59,834 bases of DNA from Palsa-744 sp036498265 (GTDB taxonomy: Bacteria > Actinomycetota > Thermoleophilia > Solirubrobacterales > Solirubrobacteraceae). Numbering within the stretch: the first letter of the stretch is position 1; each line of letters begins with the position of its first letter. Below the pieces are notes generated by a model that was not told the DNA's origin, ran no database searches, and worked only from the letters and a program-made list of their open reading frames with translations. Positions 25,129-32,602 of the stretch are shown here, piece by piece. The position numbers were made by a program, and so were the translations under genes. Location: contig DASYFT010000027.1 in NCBI GenBank assembly GCA_036498265.1, positions 1 to 59,834 of the forward strand. Reading direction: 5' to 3'.

Positions 25129-26679
25129 CTATCGGCTTCCCGCGGGCTGGCCCGAGCGCCTGAGCACGCGGCGGTCGTCCGCGAGACGCAGGGTCACGCG
25201 TGCGGCGTCCAGGTGCTCGAGCAGCGCCTGGGCGTAGCGGCGGGAGCTGCCGAGCTCATCGCGCAGCCGGGGAAGCGTGATCGAGCCCTCCTCGCGGATG
25301 ATCTCGCGCACCCGCTCGCCGACCTGCTCGACCGCGTCCACGTGCGCGTACATCGAGCGCCCGAGGCGTACTGCTCGCCCGGCGGCGCGCAGCTCGCCGA
25401 GGTGGCCGGCATCCGCGCCCAGCTCTGCCTGGGTGGGCGGCGCGTTCCCGGCCCGCCGTAGCCGCTCCTCCAACTCGAGTGCCTCACGGCTGAGCGGCGC
25501 CGCGCCCTCCTGCACGCGATCGCCGGCGCGCTCTCCGGCGGCTGCGGCGTGCTTCGCGACGCCGGCCGGCGTCGATGGCTCGGCCGGCTCGCCGCGGCGG
25601 ATGCGCGCGAGCCGCTCGAGCAGCGCCTGCGACGGTCCATGGCGACTGGCGCCAGGGTCGAGCACCCAGCCGCCGCCGAGCGTGTCGGGAATGCTCGTGC
25701 TGCGCACCACCAGGCGATCGCCGGCGGCGGCGAGCAGGCCGCGCTGCAGGCGAAGCTGCCAGTAGTCCTCGCCGAGGTGCACGATCCGGGCAGCGGTCTC
25801 ACGGGTGCCGTGGTGCACGTGCACCTGCTCGCGCTCGGACGGCAGGCCCTCGAGTGCGAGCACGGCGTCGAGGATGTGCGTGGCGTCGAGCGTCGAGTCG
25901 CTCGCCGCGAGCACGTCGCCGCGCTGCACCTCGTCGCGGGCGACGCCCGTCAGGTTCAGCGCCACGCGCTGTCCGGCGTCGGCCAGCTCGACGGCGCGGT
26001 CGTGGACCTGGACGCCGCGCACGCGAACGCGACGGCCGGCCGGCAGAAGCGAGAGCCTCTCCCCGCGCGCGATCCGCCCGGACCACAGCGTTCCCGTCAC
26101 GACCGTGCCGGCCCCGCGGATGCTGAAGACCCGGTCTACGTGCAGCACGCACGAGCCGCCTGTGAGCGCGCGGCTGCGCGTGCCGGCTGCCACGCGCTCG
26201 AGAGCCGCCGCGACCGAGTCCACGCCCTCCCCCGTTCTGGTCGAGCAGGCCAGCGCCGGCGCTCCGGGAAGGAGCGCCGAGGCGGCGCGAAGCACCGGAG
26301 CCGGATCGGCGAGGTCCGCCTTCGTGACGGCGACCACGCCGTCGCGGACGTCGAGCGCCCGCAGGACGCGCAGGTGCTCGATGGTCTGCGGCATGACACC
26401 GTCGTCCGCCGCGATCACCAGAAGGAACAGGTCGATACCGCTCGCGCCGGAGACCATCACCCGCACGAGGCGCTCGTGACCGGGGACGTCGATGAGCGAC
26501 AGCACGCGGCCGCCCGGCAGCGGCAGCGGCGCGTAGCCGAGCGTGATCGTCATCCCGCGCTGCTGCTCCTCCGGCAGCCGATCGGTTCGGGCGCCCGTCA
26601 GCGCGGCCACGAGCGCGCTCTTGCCGTGATCGACGTGGCCGGCGGTACCGACCGTGAGCGGCTGCGGCCCGCCGCTCAC
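25129..26679 (-). CDS. selB: selenocysteine-specific elongation factor
   Basis: EF-Tu-like GTPase that delivers Sec-tRNA-Sec to UGA at a SECIS element. 516 aa. G motifs: GTAGHVDHGKSALVAAL, RGMTITLGYAPL, IDVPGHERLVRV, VTKADL. The C terminus carries winged-helix repeats ending in RVLRRSGQ, shorter than the ~610-aa E. coli protein. The GTG start overlaps the selA stop (GTGA). Confidence 0.95.
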   Translation of the reverse strand: MSGGPQPLTVGTAGHVDHGKSALVAALTGARTDRLPEEQQRGMTITLGYAPLPLPGGRVLSLIDVPGHERLVRVMVSGASGIDLFLLVIAADDGVMPQTIEHLRVLRALDVRDGVVAVTKADLADPAPVLRAASALLPGAPALACSTRTGEGVDSVAAALERVAAGTRSRALTGGSCVLHVDRVFSIRGAGTVVTGTLWSGRIARGERLSLLPAGRRVRVRGVQVHDRAVELADAGQRVALNLTGVARDEVQRGDVLAASDSTLDATHILDAVLALEGLPSEREQVHVHHGTRETAARIVHLGEDYWQLRLQRGLLAAAGDRLVVRSTSIPDTLGGGWVLDPGASRHGPSQALLERLARIRRGEPAEPSTPAGVAKHAAAAGERAGDRVQEGAAPLSREALELEERLRRAGNAPPTQAELGADAGHLGELRAAGRAVRLGRSMYAHVDAVEQVGERVREIIREEGSITLPRLRDELGSSRRYAQALLEHLDAARVTLRLADDRRVLRRSGQPAGSR

Positions 26680-27983
26680 GCCCGCGCCGCTGAGACCGCT
26701 GCGGCTGCTTCGACGGCCTCATCGTCGGTGAGGGTGCGCGGGTCGAGCAGCAGCGCCCCGTCCTGGATCCGACCGACGACGGACGGGTCCCCCTGCCTGA
26801 GCGCGCGGGCGAGGGCCTCGGCTCCTGCGGCCGGCGGGTCGAGCGCGACGGCAGGACCCGGGAGCTCGAGCAGCGGAAGCGCTCCACCGCCGACGCGAGC
26901 AGTGCTGCGGACCACCCGACCGCCCGTGGCCCCGGCGAGGCGTTCCGCGCGGGCCTGCAGCTCGGACTCGCCGGCGGTGAGCATCGCGAGCACGGGCAGC
27001 TCCCGGCGGGCCAGCTCGGGGTCGCGGTAGAGGGCCAGCGTGGCGGCGAGCGCTGCGAGCGAGAGCTTGTCGATCCGCAGCGCCCGCGCCAGCGGGTGGC
27101 GCGAGGCGGCGTCCACGGCCTCGCGCCGTCCGACCACGATCCCGGCCTGCGGGCCGCCGAGCAGCTTGTCGCCGGAGAAGCACACGAGTGCGGCACCGGC
27201 GCGCACCGAGCGGCGCACCGGCGGCTCCTCGGCGAGCAGCTCGATGTCCTCTGCGAGCACCCCCGACCCCACGTCGTCGATCACCGGGGCGGGCAGCTCG
27301 CACAGCTCCTCGATCTCCACCTGCTCGACGAACCCGAGCGTGCGGAAGTTCGACGGGTGCGCCCTCAGCACCGCGCCGGTGTCCGGCCCGATCGCGCTGC
27401 TGTAGTCGGACAGGCGCGTGCGGTTGGTGGTGCCGACCTCGATCAGGTGCGCCCCCGCCTGCGCCACGACCTCCGGAATCCGGAACGCGCCGCCGATCTC
27501 GATCAGCTGGCCGCGCGAGACGACCAGCTCGCGACCCTCGCCGGCGAGCGCAGCGGCAGCCAGCAGCACGGCGCCTGCGCAGTTGTTCACCACGAGCGCG
27601 GCCTCCGCGCCGGTGAGCTCTCGGAGAAGCGCCTCGACGTGCACGCGCCGCGAGCCGCGCTCGCCGCTGTCGAGGTCCAGCTCGAGGTTGCTGTAGCCAC
27701 GCGCGACTCGGGCGAGCGCCTCTTGCGCCGCCGCCGGAAGCGGAGCGCGGCCGAGGTTGGTGTGCACGATCACACCGGTCGCGTTGAGCACCCGTCGAAG
27801 CGAGGGCCGGATGCGCGTGCGCGCGCGTTCCAGGAGGTCGCCGTCGGCCGGCTCGCCGGCGAGCAGCTCGCGCCGGCGCTCTGCCAGCTCGGCACGGGCG
27901 ACCGAGATCGCGAGGCGGTCCACGGAGGGCAGTTCGCGCAGCCTCCGGCGGGTCTCGGAGGTGGGCGGTTCGTCGGCTGTCAT
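26676..27983 (-). CDS. selA: L-seryl-tRNA(Sec) selenium transferase
   Basis: PLP enzyme converting Ser-tRNA-Sec to Sec-tRNA-Sec with selenophosphate. 435 aa. Motifs: NATGVIVHTNLGRAPL, EVGTTNRTRLSDY and the PLP lysine in CFSGDKLLGGPQAG. The ATG at 27983 lies only 2 nt beyond the 3' end of tRNA-Sec and has no ribosome site, so tRNA processing would leave an essentially leaderless selA message. Coupled to selB. Confidence 0.95.
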   Translation of the reverse strand: MTADEPPTSETRRRLRELPSVDRLAISVARAELAERRRELLAGEPADGDLLERARTRIRPSLRRVLNATGVIVHTNLGRAPLPAAAQEALARVARGYSNLELDLDSGERGSRRVHVEALLRELTGAEAALVVNNCAGAVLLAAAALAGEGRELVVSRGQLIEIGGAFRIPEVVAQAGAHLIEVGTTNRTRLSDYSSAIGPDTGAVLRAHPSNFRTLGFVEQVEIEELCELPAPVIDDVGSGVLAEDIELLAEEPPVRRSVRAGAALVCFSGDKLLGGPQAGIVVGRREAVDAASRHPLARALRIDKLSLAALAATLALYRDPELARRELPVLAMLTAGESELQARAERLAGATGGRVVRSTARVGGGALPLLELPGPAVALDPPAAGAEALARALRQGDPSVVGRIQDGALLLDPRTLTDDEAVEAAAAVSAARA

Positions 27984-27985
27984 GA

Positions 27986-28077
27986 CGGAGCGACGAAGGA
28001 GTCGAACCTTCGCACCGTGGGGCTGCCACGGCTCGCCGGCTTTGAAGGCCGGCTGGGGCACCGGCCCCGGCCGCTCC
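27986..28077 (-). tRNA. selC: tRNA-Sec (anticodon TCA)
   Basis: 92 nt. 8-bp acceptor GGAGCGGC/GTCGCTCC with G discriminator; short D arm with CGGT loop; anticodon arm GCCGGC-CTTCAAA-GCCGGC with anticodon TCA; long variable arm CCGTGG/CCCACGG; T arm GAAGG-TTCGACT-CCTTC. The extended acceptor, UCA anticodon and long variable arm identify tRNA-Sec. CCA is not encoded. It sits between selD and selA on the same strand. Confidence 0.95.
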
Positions 28078-28091
28078 TCGCTTGCTGGCGA

Positions 28092-29105
28092 CTATACGAC
28101 CAGCAGTGCACCGGGATCGCCCGAGACGACACGGCCCACCGCGGCGCCGGGGACCTCGTGCGCGCGGGCCGAGTCGACCGCGACGAGCAGCCCGCCGGAG
28201 GTGGTGGCGTCCACCGCCAGCCAGCGCCGCCAGGGATCCAGCCCGGGAGCGAAGCGGGTGAAGGACTCGGCGTAGGCGAGGTTCCGCCGCGTCCCCCCGG
28301 AGATCGACTCCTCGTTCTCGAGGAGATCCGGGACGCCATCCAGGAACGGCACGGCCTGCGAGTGGACCTCCGCTGCGACCCCGCTCTGTCGCGCGAGCGA
28401 GTGCAGGTGGCCCAGCAGTCCGAAGCCGGTGACGTCGGTGACGGCGTGCGCGTGCGCCTCGAGCGCGGCGCGCGCTGCGCCGGCGTTGAGCGCGCTCATC
28501 ATGTCGACCGCCGAGGCGAGCTGCTGCGGCGTCGCGATCCCCCGCTTCCGGGCCGTCGTGATGACCCCCACGCCGAGCGGCTTGGTGAGGACGAGCACGT
28601 CTCCCTCGCCGGCCCCCGAGTTGGTGAGCATCCGCCGCGGGTGCACCGTCCCTGTGACCGCCAGCCCGTACTTGGGCTCGGGGTCGTCGATCGAGTGCCC
28701 GCCGACGACCGCGCAGCCGGCTTCAGCGGCGACCGCCAGCCCACCCTCGAGGATCGCTCGGAGCACATCGGGGCCAAGGCGCTCGAGCGGGAAAGCCACG
28801 AGGTTGAGCGCCGTCAGCGGTGTGCCCCCCATCGCATACACGTCCGAGATCGCGTTGGCCGCGGCGATCCTGCCGAAGTCGTACGGGTCGTCGACGATCG
28901 GCGTGAAGAAGTCGACGGTCTGCACGAGGGCCAGCTCGTCGCTCAGCTGGAACACCGCGGCGTCGTCGGCGGTGGCCGAGCCTACGATCACGCGCTCGTC
29001 CTCCACGGGGGGCAGCCCCTCGACGATCGGCAGCAGGTCCGCCGCCGGCAGCTTGCAGCCGCAGCCGGCGCCGTGCGAGAGAGAGGTCAGCGCCGGCACG
29101 GCCAT
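28092..29105 (-). CDS. selD: selenide, water dikinase
   Basis: Makes selenophosphate from selenide and ATP. 337 aa. N-terminal SHGAGCGCKLP has the catalytic Cys/Lys pair as normal Cys, so this SelD is not itself a selenoprotein. TVDFFTPIVDDPYDFGRIAAAN and VVGGHSIDDPEPKYG are family motifs. The ATG at 29105 has TAGGGT 8 nt upstream. First gene of the selD-selC-selA-selB block. Confidence 0.96.
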   Translation of the reverse strand: MAVPALTSLSHGAGCGCKLPAADLLPIVEGLPPVEDERVIVGSATADDAAVFQLSDELALVQTVDFFTPIVDDPYDFGRIAAANAISDVYAMGGTPLTALNLVAFPLERLGPDVLRAILEGGLAVAAEAGCAVVGGHSIDDPEPKYGLAVTGTVHPRRMLTNSGAGEGDVLVLTKPLGVGVITTARKRGIATPQQLASAVDMMSALNAGAARAALEAHAHAVTDVTGFGLLGHLHSLARQSGVAAEVHSQAVPFLDGVPDLLENEESISGGTRRNLAYAESFTRFAPGLDPWRRWLAVDATTSGGLLVAVDSARAHEVPGAAVGRVVSGDPGALLVV

Positions 29106-29123
29106 CGCCCCTCACCCTACCCC

Positions 29124-29155
29124 GCTGCAGCGGTCTGCCCACCGGCTGCAGCGGT
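29124..29155. promoter_or_regulatory. 21-bp-spaced direct repeat upstream of selD
   Basis: GCTGCAGCGGT occurs at 29124-29134 and 29145-29155, two helical turns apart. The first copy is within the perfect palindrome CCGCTGCAGCGG (29122-29133). They bracket the expected -35 of selD. Operator-like; the protein is unknown. Confidence 0.4.
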
Positions 29156-29170
29156 TTTGAGCTCTTCAGC

Positions 29171-29362
29171 TCACTCGCCGCCCAGCTCGGCCATCACGTC
29201 GGCGGGGCTGTCGTACTCGTCGTCCTCGAGACCGTCCTCGAGCTGGTCGACGACGTCCTCCGGCGCTTCGTTCTCGCGCGCGAGCTCGATCAGGTCGTCC
29301 CGGCTCGCGGGGTAGTCGGCACCCCTGAGGGCTTTCTGAACTTCGGTTGGACTGGCTGCCAT
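29171..29362 (-). CDS. DUF2795 small protein
   Basis: 63 aa, acidic. N-terminal half (TEVQKALRGADYPASRDDLI) matches the DUF2795 helix pattern; C terminus is DED-rich. The ATG at 29362 has AAAGGAG upstream. Lies 97 bp after the ferritin-like gene and may share its stress promoter. Molecular role unknown. Confidence 0.8.
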   Translation of the reverse strand: MAASPTEVQKALRGADYPASRDDLIELARENEAPEDVVDQLEDGLEDDEYDSPADVMAELGGE

Positions 29363-29459
29363 TGCCGCTCCTTTGCGTTGGTCCTGTGCATACGTCCGCG
29401 CCGGGGCCCGCACACCCGGCGCGCAGAGACCTGCCGTCCGCGCGGGGGACGTCCGCTGC

Positions 29460-29960
29460 CTACACCGGCTGCCGCGCGCCGGCTGCCGCGGCCTGCTCGG
29501 CGAGCGTCCTGACCTTCTGCAGCGCCTGCTGCTCCTCCTGAAGATTGCGGGTGAGCAGCTGCACGACCTCCTCGCTGCCCAGGGCGCCGGCGTTGATGAT
29601 CAGGTTTTCGTAGACCGCTATCTCGTGGTGCTCGGTCTCCATGGCGCCGCCGAGGATCACCTGGTCGACGACCGGCTCCTCGCTTTTCTTGATGTTGGCC
29701 TTGCCCTCCTTGTCGATCGCGCTGATCACCGGGCACGGCGAGTCGTCGACCTCCCAGCCGAGGGCGTTGAAGGCCTCTTCGATGTTGCTCACGTGTCCGC
29801 GGGTTTCGGACTGGTGGGTGCGCAGCACCTGTTTGAGCCCGTCCTGACGGGCCTCCTCGATCAGGCTGTCGAGCATCTCGACGATGTCGCGCTCCATCGT
29901 GAGGGCGGAGCCGAGCTTCCAGTTGAACAGCTCCTGGGGGTTGTTGAACCGCTCGAACAT
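29460..29960 (-). CDS. ferritin-like protein, DUF892/YciF family
   Basis: 166 aa, four-helix-bundle pattern with metal-ligand-type ExxH positions (THQSETRGHVSNIEEAF, METEHHEIAVYENLI). Members of this family are stress-induced in other bacteria. The ATG at 29960 has GAGAGGAGG. A SigB-like promoter lies 44 bp upstream. Iron storage itself is not established for this family. Confidence 0.82.
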   Translation of the reverse strand: MFERFNNPQELFNWKLGSALTMERDIVEMLDSLIEEARQDGLKQVLRTHQSETRGHVSNIEEAFNALGWEVDDSPCPVISAIDKEGKANIKKSEEPVVDQVILGGAMETEHHEIAVYENLIINAGALGSEEVVQLLTRNLQEEQQALQKVRTLAEQAAAAGARQPV

Positions 29961-30003
29961 CGCTTCCTCCTCTCAAGTCGCGTTGCTTGCGGTAGGAGTG
30001 CTG

Positions 30004-30028
30004 ATACCCGCCGGACGTATGGGCTAAC
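30004..30028 (-). promoter_or_regulatory. SigB-like stress promoter of the ferritin-like gene
   Basis: GTTA (30028-30025), 15-bp spacer, GGGTAT (30009-30004). This matches the actinobacterial general-stress consensus GTTT-N14/16-GGGTA(T/C) and has the same spacing as the promoter at 57736. Leader about 40 nt. Confidence 0.55.
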
Positions 30029-30038
30029 GAGCCGCCTC

Positions 30039-30644
30039 TCAGCCGCTCCAGAGCAGCTCGCGCCCGAGCGTCCTGGCGCTCCAGCCCGCCGGCAGCCGGG
30101 TGGGTGCCGCTCCAGGCGGGACCTCGGGCGCCAGCAGGCAGTACTCCGGGGCCGGGCCCAGCACCATCTGGCGACGCCAGAGGCTCGACCGGCTCGGATC
30201 CATGCCGTCGCCGAGCAGCTCGCCCAGCGGCCGCGGGCGCGAGCCGGGCGGGCGCTGCACCCAGGTCGCCGGCGAGGGGTCACCGGGTGCACTGCCCCGG
30301 GCGATGGCGGAGCGCTCCCCCTCCAAGAGCGCGTAGATGCCGCCGGCCCCCCAGCCGAAGCGTCGCGCAACCTGGTCGTGCGCCGTGCGGTGCCCGCGAC
30401 CGACGGCCGCCTCGTTCAGAACGCCGAGCGCCGCGAAGTCCTCGACCACGTACCAGTCCTCATACGCCGGGGCGGCGCCGGCCGGCTCGGTCCAGGGCAG
30501 CTCGGTGACGCGGAAGACGGCGGAGCCGCACGTCCCCACCGGCCGCGTCCGGGCGAGCGAGCGATGGAAGGAGATGTGGGCCTGCTCGTAGCCCTCGCCG
30601 GCTGCCGGCTCGTGCGGGCGGTGCCAGAAGATGTAGGCGAGCAC
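30039..30644 (-). CDS. conserved hypothetical protein
   Basis: 201 aa, no family I can name. Start GTG 30644 (LAYIFWHRPH). Tryptophan-rich and aromatic (EDWYVVEDFAALGVLNEAAV), without signal peptide or membrane segment, and with several Arg/Pro-rich loops. The pattern of an N-terminal half reading like a ferredoxin-like/monooxygenase-type fold is only a guess. It lies 55 bp downstream of ilvC on the same strand. Confidence 0.65.
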   Translation of the reverse strand: MLAYIFWHRPHEPAAGEGYEQAHISFHRSLARTRPVGTCGSAVFRVTELPWTEPAGAAPAYEDWYVVEDFAALGVLNEAAVGRGHRTAHDQVARRFGWGAGGIYALLEGERSAIARGSAPGDPSPATWVQRPPGSRPRPLGELLGDGMDPSRSSLWRRQMVLGPAPEYCLLAPEVPPGAAPTRLPAGWSARTLGRELLWSG

Positions 30645-30699
30645 CGGAGGGCTGTCGGGTGGGCGTGGTTGTGGGGTACCTGGGACGGGCGGGGTGACT

Positions 30700-31689
30700 C
30701 TAGAACGAGGGCTTGATCCAGTCCATGTGCGAGCGCAGGTCGGCGCCGACGTGCTCCACCTGCGTGTCGGCCTGTTCGGCGCGCATCCGCTTGAAGTTCT
30801 CCTGGCCGGCGCGGTTCTCGGCGATCCACTCGCGCGCGAAGTCGCCGGACTGGATCTCCCCGAGGATCTTGCGCATGCTCGCCCGCGTCTCGTCGGTGAT
30901 CACGCGCTTGCCGCGCGTGTAGTCGCCGTACTCGGCGGTGTTGGAGATCGAGTAGCGCATTCCAGCGAGGCCCTTTTCGTACATCAGGTCGGCGATCAGC
31001 TTCAGCTCGTGAAGGCACTCGAAGTAGGCCATCTCCGGGTCATAGCCGGCGTTCACCAGCGTCTCGAAGCCGGCCTGGACGAGCTCTGAGGCTCCGCCGC
31101 AGAGGACGGCCTGCTCACCGAAGAGATCGGTCTCGGTCTCATCCTTGAACGTGGTCTCGATCACGCCGCCGCGGGTGCAGCCGATGCCCTTGGCGTATGC
31201 GAGCGCCAGCGCCCGGGCGTTGCCGGTCGCGTCCTGCGCGATGGCGATCAGGCCCGGCACGCCGCTGCCTTCGGTGAACTGCCGGCGCACGAGGTGCCCG
31301 GGTCCCTTCGGGGCGACCATGGCGACGTCGACGCCCGGCGGCGGGGTGACCTCGCCGTAGTGGACCGAGAAGCCGTGTCCGAAGAGGACGATGTTGCCCT
31401 CGGCGACGCCGTCGCGGACCTCCTGCTCCCAGACCTGGCGGTGCAGCTCGTCGGGCACCAGCATCATCACGACGTCGCCGCGGCTCGCCGCCTCGACGAC
31501 GGGCAGCACCGTCAGTCCCTGCTCGCGTGCCTGCGCGACGGAGTCCGAGCTCTCGCGCAGCCCCACCACGACGTCCACGCCGGAGTCCTTGAGATTGAGC
31601 GCGTGCGCGTGGCCCTGGGAGCCGTAGCCGATTATCGCGACGGTCTTGCCGTCGAGCAGCTGGAGGTTCGCGTCGTCGTCGTAGATCAT
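30700..31689 (-). CDS. ilvC: ketol-acid reductoisomerase, class I
   Basis: NADPH-dependent second step of valine/isoleucine synthesis. 329 aa, the short class. Rossmann motif IIGYGSQGHAHALNLKDSG, GPGHLVRRQF, and the Mg-binding C-terminal knot (DETETDLFGEQAVLCGG, ECLHELKLIADLMYEKGL). The ATG at 31689 has TAGCCT 8 nt upstream and no ribosome site. Monocistronic or with the downstream hypothetical gene; ilvB and ilvN are 10 kb away. Confidence 0.97.
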   Translation of the reverse strand: MIYDDDANLQLLDGKTVAIIGYGSQGHAHALNLKDSGVDVVVGLRESSDSVAQAREQGLTVLPVVEAASRGDVVMMLVPDELHRQVWEQEVRDGVAEGNIVLFGHGFSVHYGEVTPPPGVDVAMVAPKGPGHLVRRQFTEGSGVPGLIAIAQDATGNARALALAYAKGIGCTRGGVIETTFKDETETDLFGEQAVLCGGASELVQAGFETLVNAGYDPEMAYFECLHELKLIADLMYEKGLAGMRYSISNTAEYGDYTRGKRVITDETRASMRKILGEIQSGDFAREWIAENRAGQENFKRMRAEQADTQVEHVGADLRSHMDWIKPSF

Positions 31690-31735
31690 CGGACGGCAGG
31701 CTATCCAACTGGCGGCGCCGGCCGCGCGCGCCGGC

Positions 31736-32602
31736 TCACGCGCCGGCCGCCGCGAGGAGCGTGCGGCCCGGCACCTCGAGCGTCCCGTCGGCAGCGGTGT
31801 ACGGCGAGAAACGCTCGGCGAGCGAGGTCCTGATCGCCTCGACCTCTCGCTCCGGGCGTGCCATCACGGCGTCGTGGAAGGCTCGCGAGAGATCGAGCGT
31901 CACGTCCCACAGCTCGTCGAAGCTCCGGTTGCGCCGCCACAGGTCCATCTCCCGAACCTCGACGTCCGCGAAGCCGGCCTCCTCGAGCAGCCCCCTGACC
32001 AGGTCGGCGCTGCCGAGCGCGAACGGCCCGGGTGGACGCTGCCCGTCCGGCGCCGGGCCGGGGTCCGAGGCCAGCCCGCGGGCCCGCAGCTCGGCGGCGG
32101 GCAGCTGGGCCCACGGGTTGTGCTCGATCGCGTCCCACACCGCCAGCGACAGGCGCCCGCCCGGTCGCAGTACCCGCCGTGTCTCGCCGAGCGCCGCGGC
32201 GGGGTCGGCCATGAGCATGTATCCCCAGCGACAGACGACCGCATCGACGCTCGCCACGGGGAGATCGATCCATTCGGCACCGAGCACCTGGAACTCGACG
32301 TTGCTGAGACCGAGCTCGGCCGCGCGAGCGCGGGCTCCCTCGAGCATCGCCTCGGCCTGGTCGGAGATGATCACGCCTCCCATCGGCGCGACCAGCTCGG
32401 CGGCCAGCATCCCCGTCTCCCCGAGGCCGGCCGCCAGCTCTAGCACGCGGTGACCGGGCTGCAGGTGAAGCGCGTCGAGCAGCCAATGCGACACCGGCGC
32501 TCCCAGCTCGCGCAGCGTCTCCTGGCGGCGGACCCAGCCCCGCGCAGCCTCTTCCCAGCCCTGCACGCTCGCCGCGCGGTGCGCGTTCGCGTCGAAGCTC
32601 AC
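31736..32602 (-). CDS. SAM-dependent methyltransferase, UbiE-like
   Basis: 288 aa. Motif I VLELAAGLGETGMLAA, then SDQAEAMLEGARARA and EFQVLGAEWIDLPVASVDAVV, ending in RVLRPGGRLSLAVWD, as in UbiE/MenG relatives. The GTG start overlaps the menE stop (GTGA), so it is made with the menaquinone ligase. No canonical menG is in the window; this gene could be the demethylmenaquinone methyltransferase or an unrelated enzyme. Confidence 0.82.
   Translation of the reverse strand: MSFDANAHRAASVQGWEEAARGWVRRQETLRELGAPVSHWLLDALHLQPGHRVLELAAGLGETGMLAAELVAPMGGVIISDQAEAMLEGARARAAELGLSNVEFQVLGAEWIDLPVASVDAVVCRWGYMLMADPAAALGETRRVLRPGGRLSLAVWDAIEHNPWAQLPAAELRARGLASDPGPAPDGQRPPGPFALGSADLVRGLLEEAGFADVEVREMDLWRRNRSFDELWDVTLDLSRAFHDAVMARPEREVEAIRTSLAERFSPYTAADGTLEVPGRTLLAAAGA

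Noticed and set aside
28092..29105. SelD as a selenoprotein, or another UGA-containing selenoprotein near the sel genes
   Set aside because: The SelD active site reads TGC at both Cys positions. No frame in the window shows family homology continuing past an in-frame TGA.
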